Shown: piece by piece, positions 6,744-14,737 of the stretch
Position numbering within the stretch: the stretch's first letter is position 1
How the letters are laid out: the number at the start of each line of letters is the position of its first letter
Source of the DNA: Burkholderiaceae bacterium
GTDB taxonomy: Bacteria; Pseudomonadota; Gammaproteobacteria; Burkholderiales; Burkholderiaceae_B
Assembly (NCBI GenBank): GCA_004322135.1
Contig: SCSG01000018.1
Coordinates: 1 to 38,861, forward strand
Reading direction: 5' to 3'
Length of the DNA: 38,861 nucleotides
Made by a program: the position numbers and the translations under genes
Notes under the pieces: model-generated
The model's input: only the letters and a program-made list of their open reading frames with translations
Told to the model about the DNA's origin: nothing
Database searches by the model: none

Positions 6744-8507
6744 ATGCGTGTTCCGTGGAGACGTCCCGCTCGGCCACGTGTTTTCGGCGCTGTGGCTCCT
6801 GAAGTGCGGTTTGACGCGTCGCAAGCCGTGCCCATCTCCAGCTTCGATGATCTGCAAGCGCTCGAGCCGGGGTTGCTCAGGCCATTGAGTACGGAATTGC
6901 ACGTCGAGGATCTGTCGTCTCGGCTGTGCCCGGTTCTGATGGCGGACCAATCTGTGGCCATTCTGTCGTTGCCGGAACATGTGGGCAGCGATCAGGCAGA
7001 CGAGTTGGCGCGCCGCGTCACGCAGCGTGGGTACATACTCGCCGAGCCACAGCGGTATGTGCTGGCCGCACCACTGCTGCTGGCGATTTCGCGTAATCAG
7101 GCCGGCGCGCAGCAGTCGTGGCAGGCGCGCGGACCGCAGCATGAACATTCCCGCACGGCGCTGGCGCAGGCATTTCAGGACATGATTGGTTGGGGCGTGC
7201 GTCATGGTGCCAGCGATTTGCACATCAACATCAGGCACGGCGAGGCAGAGTCGGAAGTCAAGTACACCCTGTCAGGGCGGTATGTCGCGCCCGAGCAGTT
7301 TCGTCGGATGCCAACCAGCATGCTGGTCGACATGTTGTCGGTGGCGTGGATGGATATTCGCGGCGGCAATGGCGCCGTGTTCGACCCCCTGTCCGAGCAA
7401 CAGGGCAGCCTGTTGAAGCAGGTGGATGGCCGGGTAGTGCTTTTGCGCTGGGCGTCGCTGTCTGCGGACCAGGGCCCCAGTGTGTGCATCAGACTGCTTG
7501 AACGTCAGGCGGGCACAGTCGGTTTGACGCTCGAACAGCTCGGTTATATGCCGGATCAGATAGAGGCCATTGAGCACGCATTACGTGCAGAAGGTGGGGC
7601 CATGATTTTCGCCGGCGCGGTGGGTTCGGGTAAATCTACGACCCTTGCATCACTTATGGGCAGGCTCCCCGATGAACGCAAGGTGGTTACGCTTGAGGAT
7701 CCCGTCGAGTACCTCATCCCCAGGGCCATACAAAATACTGTGGTGCGTGACTTCGGTGCGGGCGCTCCCGAAGGGTTCGCCGTCAAGCTGCGTGCGCTCA
7801 AACGTTCGGCCATGAACGATGTACTTTTAGGTGAAGTACGTGATCGCGAAACAGGTGATGCGTTCATGGACCTGGCCGGCTCGGGCGTCAATCTTTACAC
7901 CACGACGCATGCCTTGTCCGCAGCACTCATCACGGAACGACTGGCTTCGGATTTTATCGGCGTGTCGCGCGATTTTCTGGCAACACCAGGGGTGCTCAAG
8001 CTGCTCGTATACCAGGCGCTGCTTCCCAAGTTGTGTGCAGAGTGTGCTTTGCCCATCTCGGCGCTTTGGAGCGGTGATGGGCCGGGGCACGATGCGTGGC
8101 GCACGGGCCGCGAATGGCGGCATTGGGTCGACCATGTTGTACAGAATTTTGGTGGCGACGTGACCACCATGCGCATACGCAATCCTCGGGGTTGCCGGGC
8201 CTGCCGGAAGGAGCAGGTATCTGCGTTGGTGGGATACGCGGGGCGTACGGTGGTTGCTGAATATATTGAACCGATCAAGGCCCCGGGATTCCTGGAATGT
8301 GTGCAGAAGAATGACAGCCTTGCCTATTGGCGTGATTCGCTTTCGGGCAAGGCTGGCAAAGCCGACGAAACAGTGCTCGAGTGTGGCGTGCGCAAGGCCT
8401 TTCGCGCGGAAGTCGATGTGCGCGATGTAGAGCAGCGTCTTGGTTCCCTTCATGTTCACGACTCGCGTGATTTTCGTCGCGTGTCCTCCCTTAGGGTGCT
8501 GGCGTGA
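6744..8507 (+). CDS. pilQ: Pilus assembly ATPase PilQ (GspE/PilB family)
   Basis: 587 residues. A cytoplasmic hexameric ATPase that powers pilus extension. The ATG at 6744 is chosen because GGAGGG lies seven bases upstream; the open frame itself begins earlier, inside pilP. Walker A is GAVGSGKST at residues 291-299 (Lys297), and the Walker B region is NDVLLGEVRD at about 358-367. A VVTLEDPVEY Asp-box precedes it and a TTTHA His-box follows. The C-terminal region has a tetracysteine zinc pattern, CAEC at about residue 431 and CRAC at about 481, as in GspE-type extension ATPases, which argues against a retraction ATPase. No second PilT-type ATPase is seen in the window. Confidence 0.93.
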   Translation: MRVPWRRPARPRVFGAVAPEVRFDASQAVPISSFDDLQALEPGLLRPLSTELHVEDLSSRLCPVLMADQSVAILSLPEHVGSDQADELARRVTQRGYILAEPQRYVLAAPLLLAISRNQAGAQQSWQARGPQHEHSRTALAQAFQDMIGWGVRHGASDLHINIRHGEAESEVKYTLSGRYVAPEQFRRMPTSMLVDMLSVAWMDIRGGNGAVFDPLSEQQGSLLKQVDGRVVLLRWASLSADQGPSVCIRLLERQAGTVGLTLEQLGYMPDQIEAIEHALRAEGGAMIFAGAVGSGKSTTLASLMGRLPDERKVVTLEDPVEYLIPRAIQNTVVRDFGAGAPEGFAVKLRALKRSAMNDVLLGEVRDRETGDAFMDLAGSGVNLYTTTHALSAALITERLASDFIGVSRDFLATPGVLKLLVYQALLPKLCAECALPISALWSGDGPGHDAWRTGREWRHWVDHVVQNFGGDVTTMRIRNPRGCRACRKEQVSALVGYAGRTVVAEYIEPIKAPGFLECVQKNDSLAYWRDSLSGKAGKADETVLECGVRKAFRAEVDVRDVEQRLGSLHVHDSRDFRRVSSLRVLA

Positions 8508-9637
8508 GACCGCCGCGCTTTTCATTCGGCCTCGAAACCTGGATCGAGCAGGTAGTCTTCGGGTTGGATCGCATCAGATTCGCGGCACAGCGCGCCGATT
8601 ATTTCGAGTACTTGGCCGTGCTGATTGAAAGAGCGCATGGCCGCCTCACGGTCAAGAGTATTTTCGAGCAGGACGCTCGCCGGTATCGCATGGGTACCGT
8701 GCGTGGGAGGTTGTCACATCGTTGGGCCCGCGCGTACCAGATGACAGGCGGGGATCTTTATGCAACATGGCTGGGGTGCTTTTCCCTGGCCGAGTTGAGT
8801 TTGGTGCGCGTGGCGCAGTTGTTGGGCAATCGCGCGCTGACACGCACGCTAAGTGAACTGGCCGACGCCATTACGCTAGTGCGTCAGGCCAGTGGTGCCG
8901 CACTTGCCACGCTGTGGTCGGCGGCGCTTGGCTTGTGCGTGCTGTTGGCTATGGTGATGGCCGTTCCGCTATATACCGTACCGCAGCTGCGGCGAGTATT
9001 CAGCGCTGTCCCCGCCGAGTTTCATGGGGTACTGACACGTTCGCTATTTCGCTTCTCAGAGCTGGTTCAGTCGAATTGGGCTGTAGCGCTGGGCCTGGGT
9101 GTTGGTGTGTTCTGCCTTCTGGTCTGGTCATTACCCAACCTTACAGGCAGGGTGCGGTGTCGTCTGGATGGCTGGTCCGTGTGGCGCATTTATCGCAGTG
9201 TGCAGGCCGTGCGTTTCCTGGCTCTTACAACCATAGTGTTGGCGCATCAGGATTCCGCGTCCACGCAGCTGCGAACTGCGCTGGCCATACAGAGGGTCGG
9301 CGGGTCACCGTGGTTGCGCTGGCATCTGGATGCAATGCTCGCCCGTGTAGACGCCGGGATGACCGGCGCCCACACCTTTGACACGGGTGTGCTTGATCGC
9401 GACCTGTACTGGTTTCTTTGCGACATGGCTTCGGCGCACGGACTTGCTCATGCCCTCGTTCTCGTGCGTCAACGGCTTAAAGGAAGAATCCTTGGCGCCA
9501 TCGTTGTGCGTGCCAGAGCGATGCGCTGGGCCGTGTTGTTGGGGTGTCTGGCGGGCCTGGTCGGCATGGCGCTGTGGCATTACGCCGTCATCGACGAGTT
9601 GCGCCGCTCGCTTATGTTTTTTTATGCCAGCCAATAG
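8504..9637 (+). CDS. pilR: Pilus inner-membrane platform protein PilR (GspF family)
   Basis: 377 residues, starting at a GTG that overlaps the TGA of pilQ (GTGA). This is the polytopic inner-membrane protein on which pilins are added, partner of the PilQ ATPase. Three membrane segments are visible: about residues 137-157, 194-213 and 347-365. Soluble helical domains precede the first and third, matching the two-repeat GspF/T2SF layout. It is slightly shorter than type IVa PilC proteins (about 400) and normal for the type IVb PilR group. Confidence 0.87.
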   Translation: MRPPRFSFGLETWIEQVVFGLDRIRFAAQRADYFEYLAVLIERAHGRLTVKSIFEQDARRYRMGTVRGRLSHRWARAYQMTGGDLYATWLGCFSLAELSLVRVAQLLGNRALTRTLSELADAITLVRQASGAALATLWSAALGLCVLLAMVMAVPLYTVPQLRRVFSAVPAEFHGVLTRSLFRFSELVQSNWAVALGLGVGVFCLLVWSLPNLTGRVRCRLDGWSVWRIYRSVQAVRFLALTTIVLAHQDSASTQLRTALAIQRVGGSPWLRWHLDAMLARVDAGMTGAHTFDTGVLDRDLYWFLCDMASAHGLAHALVLVRQRLKGRILGAIVVRARAMRWAVLLGCLAGLVGMALWHYAVIDELRRSLMFFYASQ

Positions 9638-9663
9638 GGGCTGGCTTTATTCCAGGAGCCAAC

Positions 9664-10248
9664 ATGTCTGCATTCAATATAACGGTTGTTCGCCGCAATA
9701 TCGCGCGGGAGCGGGGCTTTTCGCTGGTCGAAGTTTCAATTGTCACGGCAATTATGCTGCTGCTTGCGATCATCAGCATTCCGGCCATTGGCGGATACAT
9801 CATCGAGAACAAAGTGCCTAAGGTAGGAGAAGAGCTGGCACGCTTTATCGTGCAGTCCAAGGTCAATGCCCTGAACGGGTCCACGACGCCTTATCTGGAC
9901 ATGGATACGGGACGCTTCGCAAGCTTTGTAAGGGGCTCGAGCGTGTTTTCCGTCTCGGGCAGCGAGTCGTCGGCTCGTGTGCTGCATGGCATGGGCAGCA
10001 ATGGCGAGGTGACTATAGAGCCGGCGCAATCGGGCGAGGCCTTCGCCATTACGCTGACCCGTGTCAACAATGCGGCGTGTCCTTCCATCGCCTCGGTCAT
10101 GCAGCGGGTGTCCGAGTCCATTACCATCTCGGCGGGTAGCGAAGCGGCCACGGTCGTAAAGGACGCCACGACGCCCTATAGCGCGTTGAGTGCCGAATCG
10201 CACTGCGCCCAGGGCGATGTCAACACGTTTGTTTTCGTGGCCAGCTAG
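9664..10248 (+). CDS. pilS: Type IVb major prepilin PilS
   Basis: 194 residues. Start ATG at 9664 with AGGAG five bases upstream, in a 26-base gap after pilR. An 18-residue basic leader ends in RERG, and cleavage after Gly18 leaves F-S-L-V-E, giving the conserved Glu5 of the mature pilin. A 20-residue hydrophobic helix (IVTAIMLLLAIISIPAIGGYI) follows. Two cysteines in the C-terminal half (in NNAACPS and ESHCAQG) are placed for the D-region disulphide of type IVb pilins. The leader is longer than in type IVa pilins, as expected for class IVb. It is probably the major subunit, judged by its own strong ribosome site and its place before pilV. Processing needs a prepilin peptidase encoded elsewhere. 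Confidence 0.9.
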   Translation: MSAFNITVVRRNIARERGFSLVEVSIVTAIMLLLAIISIPAIGGYIIENKVPKVGEELARFIVQSKVNALNGSTTPYLDMDTGRFASFVRGSSVFSVSGSESSARVLHGMGSNGEVTIEPAQSGEAFAITLTRVNNAACPSIASVMQRVSESITISAGSEAATVVKDATTPYSALSAESHCAQGDVNTFVFVAS

Positions 10249-11270
10249 TGAACGGCGTACATGCGCAGCGGGGGTTCGCCATTCTCGAACTGACCGTGGC
10301 CCTGCTTATTGCCACGTTGTTGGCCGTGTGGGGCGCGAGCCAGCTCGTCAATCGTGCCAACGATGCCGCGGCGCAAGCCGCTGCAGTCTGGATGGCATCC
10401 GTAAGAATGGCGGCGTTTTCCTACATCGATCGTCACAGGTTGGCACTGCAGGAAGCCAGCGGCGCGACGGATGTGGCGCATTTGGGTTATGCCGATTGGA
10501 GTCGGCCCAGTGTGGCCGAACTCAAGGCCGCAGGGCTGTTGTCCTCCGGCTTCCCCGAACACGGCCTGCGGGGTCTGGAGGTTACTGTTCAGGTCTTGCG
10601 CAGCGGGCTGTGCCCGGGCAGCGATTGTCGCGTTGAAGCGTTGATTCACAGTAATGCTGCCTTGTCGTTCAATACTTCAACCGTGGTTGACGAGCAGATG
10701 GTGGCTCAATGGCTCATGGCGGCTCAGGGCTACGGTGGAACCGTAACGCGCGCGAGGCCGCATCGTGTGGCGGGTGCGGCATTTGAGTTTCCCAATCCCC
10801 CCGCTTCGGGTCTGGACGCTCTGCCTGCCGGAACGGTTGCCATGGCGGTAACCACCGAACAACTGGCTGTTGTGGACTATTTGCGGGTGCGAGACAGGCG
10901 CGACCCCCAATTCCAGTCAGAGGTGACTGTGGCAGGAGATGTGCGCGCACAGGCTTCCGTCAGTGTGCAGGGCTTTCTTTCACTTGACGCCGAAGCCCGG
11001 GAGCGAAGCAGTTGCGAGCAGGATGCACAAGTGGCGCGGTCAAATACCGGTGGGCTTCTCGTGTGCCGCAACAAAATATGGTTGTCCGCAGGAGGTCGCG
11101 GGGGCGGCGGGTATTCGACCAACAGCAAGACGGGGTGCGTTGCGGGAACCTACAACCTTGTGACGGGTGCCTGTTCCTGTCCGGAAGGTTATGGCGCGAT
11201 CCGTATCGCCGAAAGTGGATCCATCATGGCTGCCGAAGGGTTGACGCGCGGCTACCTTTGCGTGAGTTAG
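10248..11270 (+). CDS. pilV: PilV-like minor pilin, probable pilus tip protein
   Basis: 340 residues. GTG start overlapping the last base of pilS. A short leader ends QRG and is followed by F-A-I-L-E, so the mature protein has the pilin Glu5 and a hydrophobic N-terminal helix (LTVALLIATLLAVWGAS). The pilin part continues to about residue 230 and contains a close Cys pair in GLCPGSDCR. The C-terminal 100 residues include GGLLVCRNKIW, a glycine-rich stretch and several cysteines (GCVAGTYN, GACSCPEG, final YLCVS), suggesting a disulphide-bonded tip domain. In R64 the PilV C-terminus sets the recipient-cell receptor and is switched by a shufflon. No 19-base sfx-like repeats or rci recombinase gene follow here, so this version appears fixed. 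Confidence 0.83.
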   Translation: MNGVHAQRGFAILELTVALLIATLLAVWGASQLVNRANDAAAQAAAVWMASVRMAAFSYIDRHRLALQEASGATDVAHLGYADWSRPSVAELKAAGLLSSGFPEHGLRGLEVTVQVLRSGLCPGSDCRVEALIHSNAALSFNTSTVVDEQMVAQWLMAAQGYGGTVTRARPHRVAGAAFEFPNPPASGLDALPAGTVAMAVTTEQLAVVDYLRVRDRRDPQFQSEVTVAGDVRAQASVSVQGFLSLDAEARERSSCEQDAQVARSNTGGLLVCRNKIWLSAGGRGGGGYSTNSKTGCVAGTYNLVTGACSCPEGYGAIRIAESGSIMAAEGLTRGYLCVS

Positions 11271-11295
11271 TGGCCTGTATTGCGCTATGCAGTGG

Positions 11296-11316
11296 GCTGG
11301 CGCCTGAGTGCCCAGC
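11296..11316. terminator. Hairpin between convergent pilV and racemase genes
   Basis: GCTGGCGC and GTGCCCAGC can pair into an eight-pair stem with one bulged C and a CTGA loop. It sits in the 73-base gap between convergent stops. There is no T-tract on either side, so an intrinsic terminator is only possible. Confidence 0.25.
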
Positions 11317-11343
11317 GCCTTCAAGGAGCGCTTACGAGGAATA

Positions 11344-11982
11344 TCAGGCCGCCAGCCGTGCCCGTAGTAGTTCGATGGAACTGTCTACGGTGGTCAGCAC
11401 GGGTATTGGGACGTCTCTGGCTATGGTCGGGGCGGCGCGCGCCATGCTGAACTGCGCCACAGCTATTATTTCGCAGCCGCGCGCGTAAAGGCGTCTGGCT
11501 GCGGCAGAGGCAAGCTCGTCATGGAGCGCGGTGTCTCCGGCATTCAGGGCATCCAGCGCGCCTTGCGCCAGCTCGACGTCCACCACCACGGTGTCGGGGA
11601 ATTCGGCCGGCATCGAAGCCAACGTTGGAGCGAACGTGGCTGTCAGGCCGATGCGCTTTCCACTTTTACTTGCCAGGGCGATCATGGCCTCGTTTGGACG
11701 AAGGACTGGAATATCAGAGTATCGGCGCGCGACGGCGTCGATGCATGGCCCAAAGGCCGAGCATGTGAAGAGGATGGCGTTGGCGCCACAATCAACCGCG
11801 TAGGCGCCGAGCGTCATGAACCGGTCATGCATGTGCGAGTCCAGGCTGCCTTTGGCCAGGTCGGCGGACAGGCTGTCGTCCAGCAGATTCATGAGAGTGG
11901 GGTCGGGCCACAGGCGGGCGAACGCCTTGTTGATGGGTGCCACGGATTGAGCCAGGGCATGAATGAGTGCAATGCGCATCAT
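11344..11982 (-). CDS. Asp/Glu/hydantoin racemase superfamily protein
   Basis: 212 residues, cytoplasmic. The fold family is suggested by the N-terminal beta strand MMRIALIHAL, the catalytic-loop motif LFTCSAFGPC with Cys74, and the matching second-domain strand EIIAVAQFSMA. Two-base racemases carry a second cysteine at the latter loop, but here the expected position is Phe178/Ser179. Hence a classical two-cysteine racemase mechanism is doubtful. It is last in the leftward purine set (uraH-puuD-this gene), 145 bases after puuD. An allantoin or hydantoin racemase would fit the context, and a decarboxylase or isomerase-like role is also possible. The family call is fairly safe; the substrate is unknown. 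Confidence 0.7.
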   Translation of the reverse strand: MMRIALIHALAQSVAPINKAFARLWPDPTLMNLLDDSLSADLAKGSLDSHMHDRFMTLGAYAVDCGANAILFTCSAFGPCIDAVARRYSDIPVLRPNEAMIALASKSGKRIGLTATFAPTLASMPAEFPDTVVVDVELAQGALDALNAGDTALHDELASAAARRLYARGCEIIAVAQFSMARAAPTIARDVPIPVLTTVDSSIELLRARLAA

Positions 11983-12127
11983 GGGGATCCATTGATTGCT
12001 TCGGTCTGCCGGCCGCGCCTTGGGGCTGGTGGCAGGTGGCGGAGTCGATCATGAAATTATATGGCCAGTTTCTGAAACCGGGCGCCGCATCGAAAGCGTG
12101 TGATTGTGCTTTTGACAGTAATGGGGG

Positions 12128-13351
12128 CTATTCCCCGGGCCAGGCGCCAATGCGTTCGCGTTCCGCGTCGGTCATCTTGGTCATGTTGCCCAGCGGCATG
12201 TATCCGCTTGCGACGACCTGCTTGATGAGCGCTGCGTGAGCCAGCACCTCTTGTTCGGTTTCAAGCAGGATGCCGGCCGGTGCCGAGGCAAATCCGGGCT
12301 GGCTTGGTTTTGCCGAGTGGCACTCTATGCATCGCGCATGGACGATGGCAACGACCTGCGCAGTTGTGGTGGCCTCGGCCACTGTTGCACCATTGCTTAA
12401 CGCGGGTGTGGCGTCGGTGGGTACGGTGGGCTTGGCCAGCCAGGCAATGACAACCAGCAGCAGGATGCCGATTGCCGGATACATGGGTTTGTTCTGCCCC
12501 ATGTGGCGCAGCACGAAATACTGCCGTATTGCAGCGCCTGAAAAGATGAAAAGACTCATGATGATCCAGTCGTAGGGGCTGGAAAACGTGAATGAGTAGT
12601 GGTTGCTGAGCATGAGGAATACGACGGGCAGCGTGAAGTACGTGTTGTGCACCGAGCGCTGTTTGCCACGTTTGCCGTCAAGCGGATCGGGTGTCAGGCC
12701 GCTTTTCAGCGCGTTGACCATGCGGCGCTGGCCGGGGATGATCCAGAAGAACACGTTGGCCGACATGCTGGTGGCCATGACCGCGCCGGTAATGAGGAAG
12801 GCTGCCCGCCCCTGGAAGATATGGCAGCTTAGGTAGGCGACCAGAACCATCATGACGGCAACGGCAGCGCTAAGGGCACCGTCATTTTCCATGTTGGGAC
12901 TGATGCGCCGGCAAAGCTGGTCGTAAATGATCCAGCCCGCTACAAGAAACAGTACGGCAATGAGGCTGGCCTGCCAGCCGGCCAGGGCCGCGGCCCAGGG
13001 CCAGCTGCTTGCGGTGTCGACCAGGTAAAAGGAAGGCTTGGCCAGGTAGAGTACGGCAAACAGGGCAAAGCCCGAAAGCCACGTTGTATAGGCTTTCCAG
13101 AACGACCAATGCAGGTCGTCCGGCAGTTCGGTGGGATTGGTCAGGTATTTTTGGTCGTGGTAGAAGCCGCCGCCGTGCACGGACCAAAGTTCGCCGAAGA
13201 CACCACGCTTTTTGCTTTCGTCGGACTGGGGCGGATGCAGGCTGTTGTCCAGCATGACGAAATAAATGGATTCACCAATCCAGGCGATGGCCGCCACCAC
13301 ATGCAGCCAGCGCAGCAGCAGGTTGCCGAACTCTATCAGATACGCATCCAT
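12128..13351 (-). CDS. puuD: Membrane urate oxidase with cytochrome c domain (PuuD)
   Basis: 407 residues from the ATG at 13351. The open frame extends 13 codons upstream, but family members start near MDAYLIEFGNLLLRW. Several membrane helices fill the first 300 residues (for example about 11-30), with the family motif FYHDQKYLTNPTELPDDLHW in a loop around residues 60-80. The C-terminus is a c-type cytochrome with CIECH at about 341-345 and a downstream GYMPLGNMTKM that can supply the axial Met. Members couple oxidation of urate to 5-hydroxyisourate to cytochrome reduction, feeding electrons to the respiratory chain instead of making peroxide. It lies 79 bases after uraH, whose enzyme uses its product. 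No separate cofactor-free or FAD urate oxidase is in the cluster. Confidence 0.9.
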   Translation of the reverse strand: MDAYLIEFGNLLLRWLHVVAAIAWIGESIYFVMLDNSLHPPQSDESKKRGVFGELWSVHGGGFYHDQKYLTNPTELPDDLHWSFWKAYTTWLSGFALFAVLYLAKPSFYLVDTASSWPWAAALAGWQASLIAVLFLVAGWIIYDQLCRRISPNMENDGALSAAVAVMMVLVAYLSCHIFQGRAAFLITGAVMATSMSANVFFWIIPGQRRMVNALKSGLTPDPLDGKRGKQRSVHNTYFTLPVVFLMLSNHYSFTFSSPYDWIIMSLFIFSGAAIRQYFVLRHMGQNKPMYPAIGILLLVVIAWLAKPTVPTDATPALSNGATVAEATTTAQVVAIVHARCIECHSAKPSQPGFASAPAGILLETEQEVLAHAALIKQVVASGYMPLGNMTKMTDAERERIGAWPGE

Positions 13352-13430
13352 GTCCTGATTCCGGTAGTCTCGTCGGGCGGTGGGGGCCAATGGTACGGCC
13401 GCGCCGATCGCGGGCAGCGGCGCATGGCTC

Positions 13431-13784
13431 TTAGCTGCCGCGGTATGTTGAGTATGTCCATGGCGTTACGACGAGCGGCACATGGTAGTTTTCGGTGGGC
13501 TGGGCGATGCCAAAGCGCACGACGACTTCGTCCACGAAGCGCGGCTGTGGCACATTCACCCCCATTGCGGCAAAGTAGTCGCCCGCGTTGAACACCAGTT
13601 CGTAGACGCCGGCTTGCATGGTGCTTCCTTCAAGCAGTGGGGCGTCGCAGCGCCCGTCGTCATTGGTTGTTGCCTGCTTGAGCAGGAGACGGGCGCTGTC
13701 GTGAATGGCGTACAGCCGGACGAGTACCCCCTTGGCGGGCTTGCCGTACATGGTGTCCAGCACGTGTGTGGAAAGCTTTCCCAT
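13431..13784 (-). CDS. uraH: 5-hydroxyisourate hydrolase (transthyretin-like)
   Basis: 117 residues from the ATG at 13784, preceded by GGAG six bases upstream. The upstream part of the open frame is not expected in the family. The N-terminal LSTHVLDT with catalytic His, an internal Arg in the beta region and the C-terminal signature YRGS are the hallmarks of bacterial transthyretin-related HIU hydrolases. It converts 5-hydroxyisourate to OHCU. No periplasmic signal is present, so it is probably cytoplasmic. It is the first gene of the leftward transcript, facing the GntR regulator. Confidence 0.95.
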   Translation of the reverse strand: MGKLSTHVLDTMYGKPAKGVLVRLYAIHDSARLLLKQATTNDDGRCDAPLLEGSTMQAGVYELVFNAGDYFAAMGVNVPQPRFVDEVVVRFGIAQPTENYHVPLVVTPWTYSTYRGS

Positions 13785-13877
13785 GGAGATCTCCGATTGG
13801 CGTACGGCAACGGGCGTAGAAGCACATTCCAAAAGTTGCTTGCCTTGCGCCAGAAGTGCACGCAAGGTTTATTCAAG

Positions 13878-13930
13878 ATTGTTGACAATTTATGTTGACG
13901 ATTCTGTTTTAGGTGGCAATAATTGTCAAT
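13878..13930. promoter_or_regulatory. Overlapping divergent promoters with GntR-type operator candidates
   Basis: Rightward: TTGACG (13895-13900), 17 bases, AATAAT (13918-13923). Leftward: TTGACA (complement of 13924-13929), 17 bases, CAGAAT (complement of 13901-13906). The two promoters overlap. Palindrome ATTGT-TG-ACAAT (13878-13889) fits the TNGT-N-ACNA layout of FadR-type GntR sites, and a related ATTG-T-CAAT palindrome (13922-13930) covers the leftward -35 and rightward -10. A regulator bound here could control both arms of the purine cluster, presumably the GntR protein encoded next door. Confidence 0.55.
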
Positions 13931-13969
13931 AGTCGATTTCCTTATGTTGGCACGAGAAGGGTCTTAGCA

Positions 13970-14737
13970 ATGCTTTATCTGGATCAGCGTTGGGATTTGG
14001 CGTCCGACAGCACGGCGCCGCGGGCTTCGTCACTGCTTGATGGCGGCACCTCGCGCTCGGATATCGATCGCGTTTATGCCGATATTTTCGATGCGGTCAT
14101 GGACAGGCGCTTATTACCCGGTGCAAAACTTACCGAATCAACCTTGTGTGGCATTTTCAGTTGTTCGCGCGCCGCTGTTCGCGGCGCTTTGGCGCAGCTG
14201 GCGCATGACAAACTGGTGGTGCAGCTGCCCAACCGTGGTGCTTTTGTCTGGCGGCCCAGCGCCAAGGAAACCGAAGATGTCTTCGAGGCGCGTCGCGCAC
14301 TTGAATGCCTGCTGATTGATAAGCTTCTTGAAATGTCCGACCTGCCGCAAAGGCTGCGGCCGCTGAGCGAAATGGTCGCACACGAGCGTCAGGCCTTCGA
14401 ACGCGGCGATCGCATTAGCTGGTTGCGGCTTTCAAACGCATTTCATGTAAAGTTGGCGGGTCTTGTGGGTAACGATGTGCTCACCGAAATGATGCACGGG
14501 TTGTGTTCGCGCACGACGCTGATCATCGCGTTTTACGACACGCCCAGTTCCAGTACCTGCTCTTATGTCGAGCACGAGCGAATATTGTCCCTTCTCGCCA
14601 AGGGCGACAAAAGGGGGGCCAAGTCGGCCATGCGCCATCACCTGCAAGATTGCGAGCAGCGCATGCACGGCCCCATGGCCGGGTCTGCCAATCCTTGGGC
14701 CGCGTTCAGCGTCAAGCCTGGCCCCGAGGTTTCATGA
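13970..14737 (+). CDS. GntR-family transcriptional regulator, FCD (FadR) type
   Basis: 255 residues. The ATG at 13970 is chosen over an upstream GTG because GAAGGG lies about 8 bases before it. Residues about 30-95 form the winged helix-turn-helix (IFDAVMDRRLLPGAKL, then SRAAVRGALAQLAHDKLV and PNRGAFV). Residues about 105-230 form the helical FCD effector domain with likely metal-binding histidines in NAFHVKL, EHERIL and RHHL. It is probably the local repressor or activator of purine catabolism, as the first gene of the rightward transcript and divergent from uraH-puuD. The effector may be a pathway intermediate such as allantoin, allantoate or ureidoglycolate; this is inferred from context only. 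Confidence 0.88.
   Translation: MLYLDQRWDLASDSTAPRASSLLDGGTSRSDIDRVYADIFDAVMDRRLLPGAKLTESTLCGIFSCSRAAVRGALAQLAHDKLVVQLPNRGAFVWRPSAKETEDVFEARRALECLLIDKLLEMSDLPQRLRPLSEMVAHERQAFERGDRISWLRLSNAFHVKLAGLVGNDVLTEMMHGLCSRTTLIIAFYDTPSSSTCSYVEHERILSLLAKGDKRGAKSAMRHHLQDCEQRMHGPMAGSANPWAAFSVKPGPEVS

Noticed and set aside
10248-11343. Shufflon (invertible pilV cassettes)
   Set aside because: No 19-base inverted sfx-like repeats and no tyrosine recombinase gene were seen.
11270-11488. Short frame after pilV starting with a signal-peptide-like segment, considered as a pilT (transglycosylase) remnant
   Set aside because: No catalytic Glu region or family motif follows and it runs antisense through the racemase gene.
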